DNA from: an uncultured Saprospiraceae bacterium | GTDB taxonomy: Bacteria; Bacteroidota; Bacteroidia; Chitinophagales; Saprospiraceae | Assembly: GCA_938044055.1 (NCBI GenBank) | Contig: CALIQO010000402.1 | Coordinates: 1 to 7,565 of the forward strand | Direction of reading: 5' to 3' | Length of the DNA stretch: 7,565 nt | Notes under the pieces: generated by a model | Told to the model about the DNA's origin: nothing | The model's input: the letters and a program-made list of their open reading frames with translations, nothing else | Database searches by the model: none | In this document: positions 7,390 to 7,565 of the stretch, piece after piece | Layout of the letters: each line of letters begins with the position of its first letter | Position numbering within the stretch: the stretch's first letter is position 1 | Made by a program: the position numbers and the translations under genes

Positions 7390-7565
7390 TTAATAACCCA
7401 TCAACCATGGATATCCGATTGCAAAAGATTTTCTCCATGTTACATGCCAGTGGCCTTCGCCTGGAATAATCTCAAATCTTACTTCATTATGTGTAAGACC
7501 ATTATCTTTAAACTTATTGTATATGTCCCTGGCATGCGGAACCATTATATTGCCCTCGTTTTCTC
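7390..7565 (-). CDS. alpha/beta-hydrolase (putative esterase family), C-terminal fragment
   Basis: The last 57 codons of a gene entering from the right edge, ending in TAA at 7390-7392. The visible peptide contains NIMVPHARDIYNKFKDNG, then VRFEIIPGEGHWHVTWRKS and a terminal IGYPWLMGY. A 'V-P-x-x-R-x-x-Y-x-x-F/L-K' helix, a strand ending in PG-x-GH-W, then W-R and P-W-L is the usual C-terminal pattern of putative esterases related to enterochelin esterase (PF00756) and other alpha/beta-hydrolases. The His of GEGHW would be the catalytic triad histidine. Only this end is seen, so the nucleophile and acid residues and any fused domains are unknown, and a prolyl-oligopeptidase-like peptidase is an alternative. 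It lies 31 bp upstream of the PSCyt1-PSD1 gene on the same strand, so co-transcription is likely. Confidence 0.7.
   Translation of the reverse strand, partial: ENEGNIMVPHARDIYNKFKDNGLTHNEVRFEIIPGEGHWHVTWRKSFAIGYPWLMGY

Overview
The window looks like chromosomal DNA from a Bacteroidota bacterium, possibly a marine or environmental member of the Cytophagales type (the finer placement is inference). Base composition is AT-rich and genes start without clear Shine-Dalgarno sequences. A TonB-dependent outer-membrane receptor of the Bacteroidota style lies beside a cluster of 'planctomycete-type' cytochrome proteins, which also occur in Bacteroidota and Verrucomicrobia.

Layout. Bases 2-1375 (+) are the 3' end of a TonB-dependent receptor gene whose start lies outside the window. 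Everything else is on the minus strand and forms one co-directional run. Reading from the right edge it contains: the last 57 codons of an alpha/beta-hydrolase (putative esterase) gene ending at 7390; a 787-residue exported PSCyt1-PSCyt2(DUF1549)-PSD1(DUF1553) protein (7358-4995); a 494-residue Tat-exported DUF1501 protein (4994-3510) whose ATG directly abuts the preceding stop; and a 682-residue membrane protein (3445-1397) joining a DUF2231 membrane domain, a c-type cytochrome domain, leucine-rich repeats, a chitobiase C-terminal-like domain and a discoidin-like domain. The receptor and this run converge, with 21 bp between their stops. Non-coding gaps are 21, 64 and 31 bp. No stretch over 300 bases lacks a gene, and I saw no RNA gene, mobile element, CRISPR array or clear terminator.

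How the genes may work together. The three complete minus-strand proteins all appear to be exported or membrane-anchored. Two carry CxxCH haem c motifs (three motifs in all). The DUF1501 protein belongs to a family that is typically encoded beside PSCyt/PSD1 proteins. The most economical reading is an envelope-located redox or hydrolytic module of unknown substrate. The DUF2231-cytochrome protein would provide membrane attachment and perhaps electron transfer, while its LRR and carbohydrate-binding-like domains would provide contacts with a partner or polymer. The neighbouring receptor and esterase suggest use of an organic, possibly glycan or esterified, substrate. That substrate link is inference; the domain calls come from recognisable sequence motifs.
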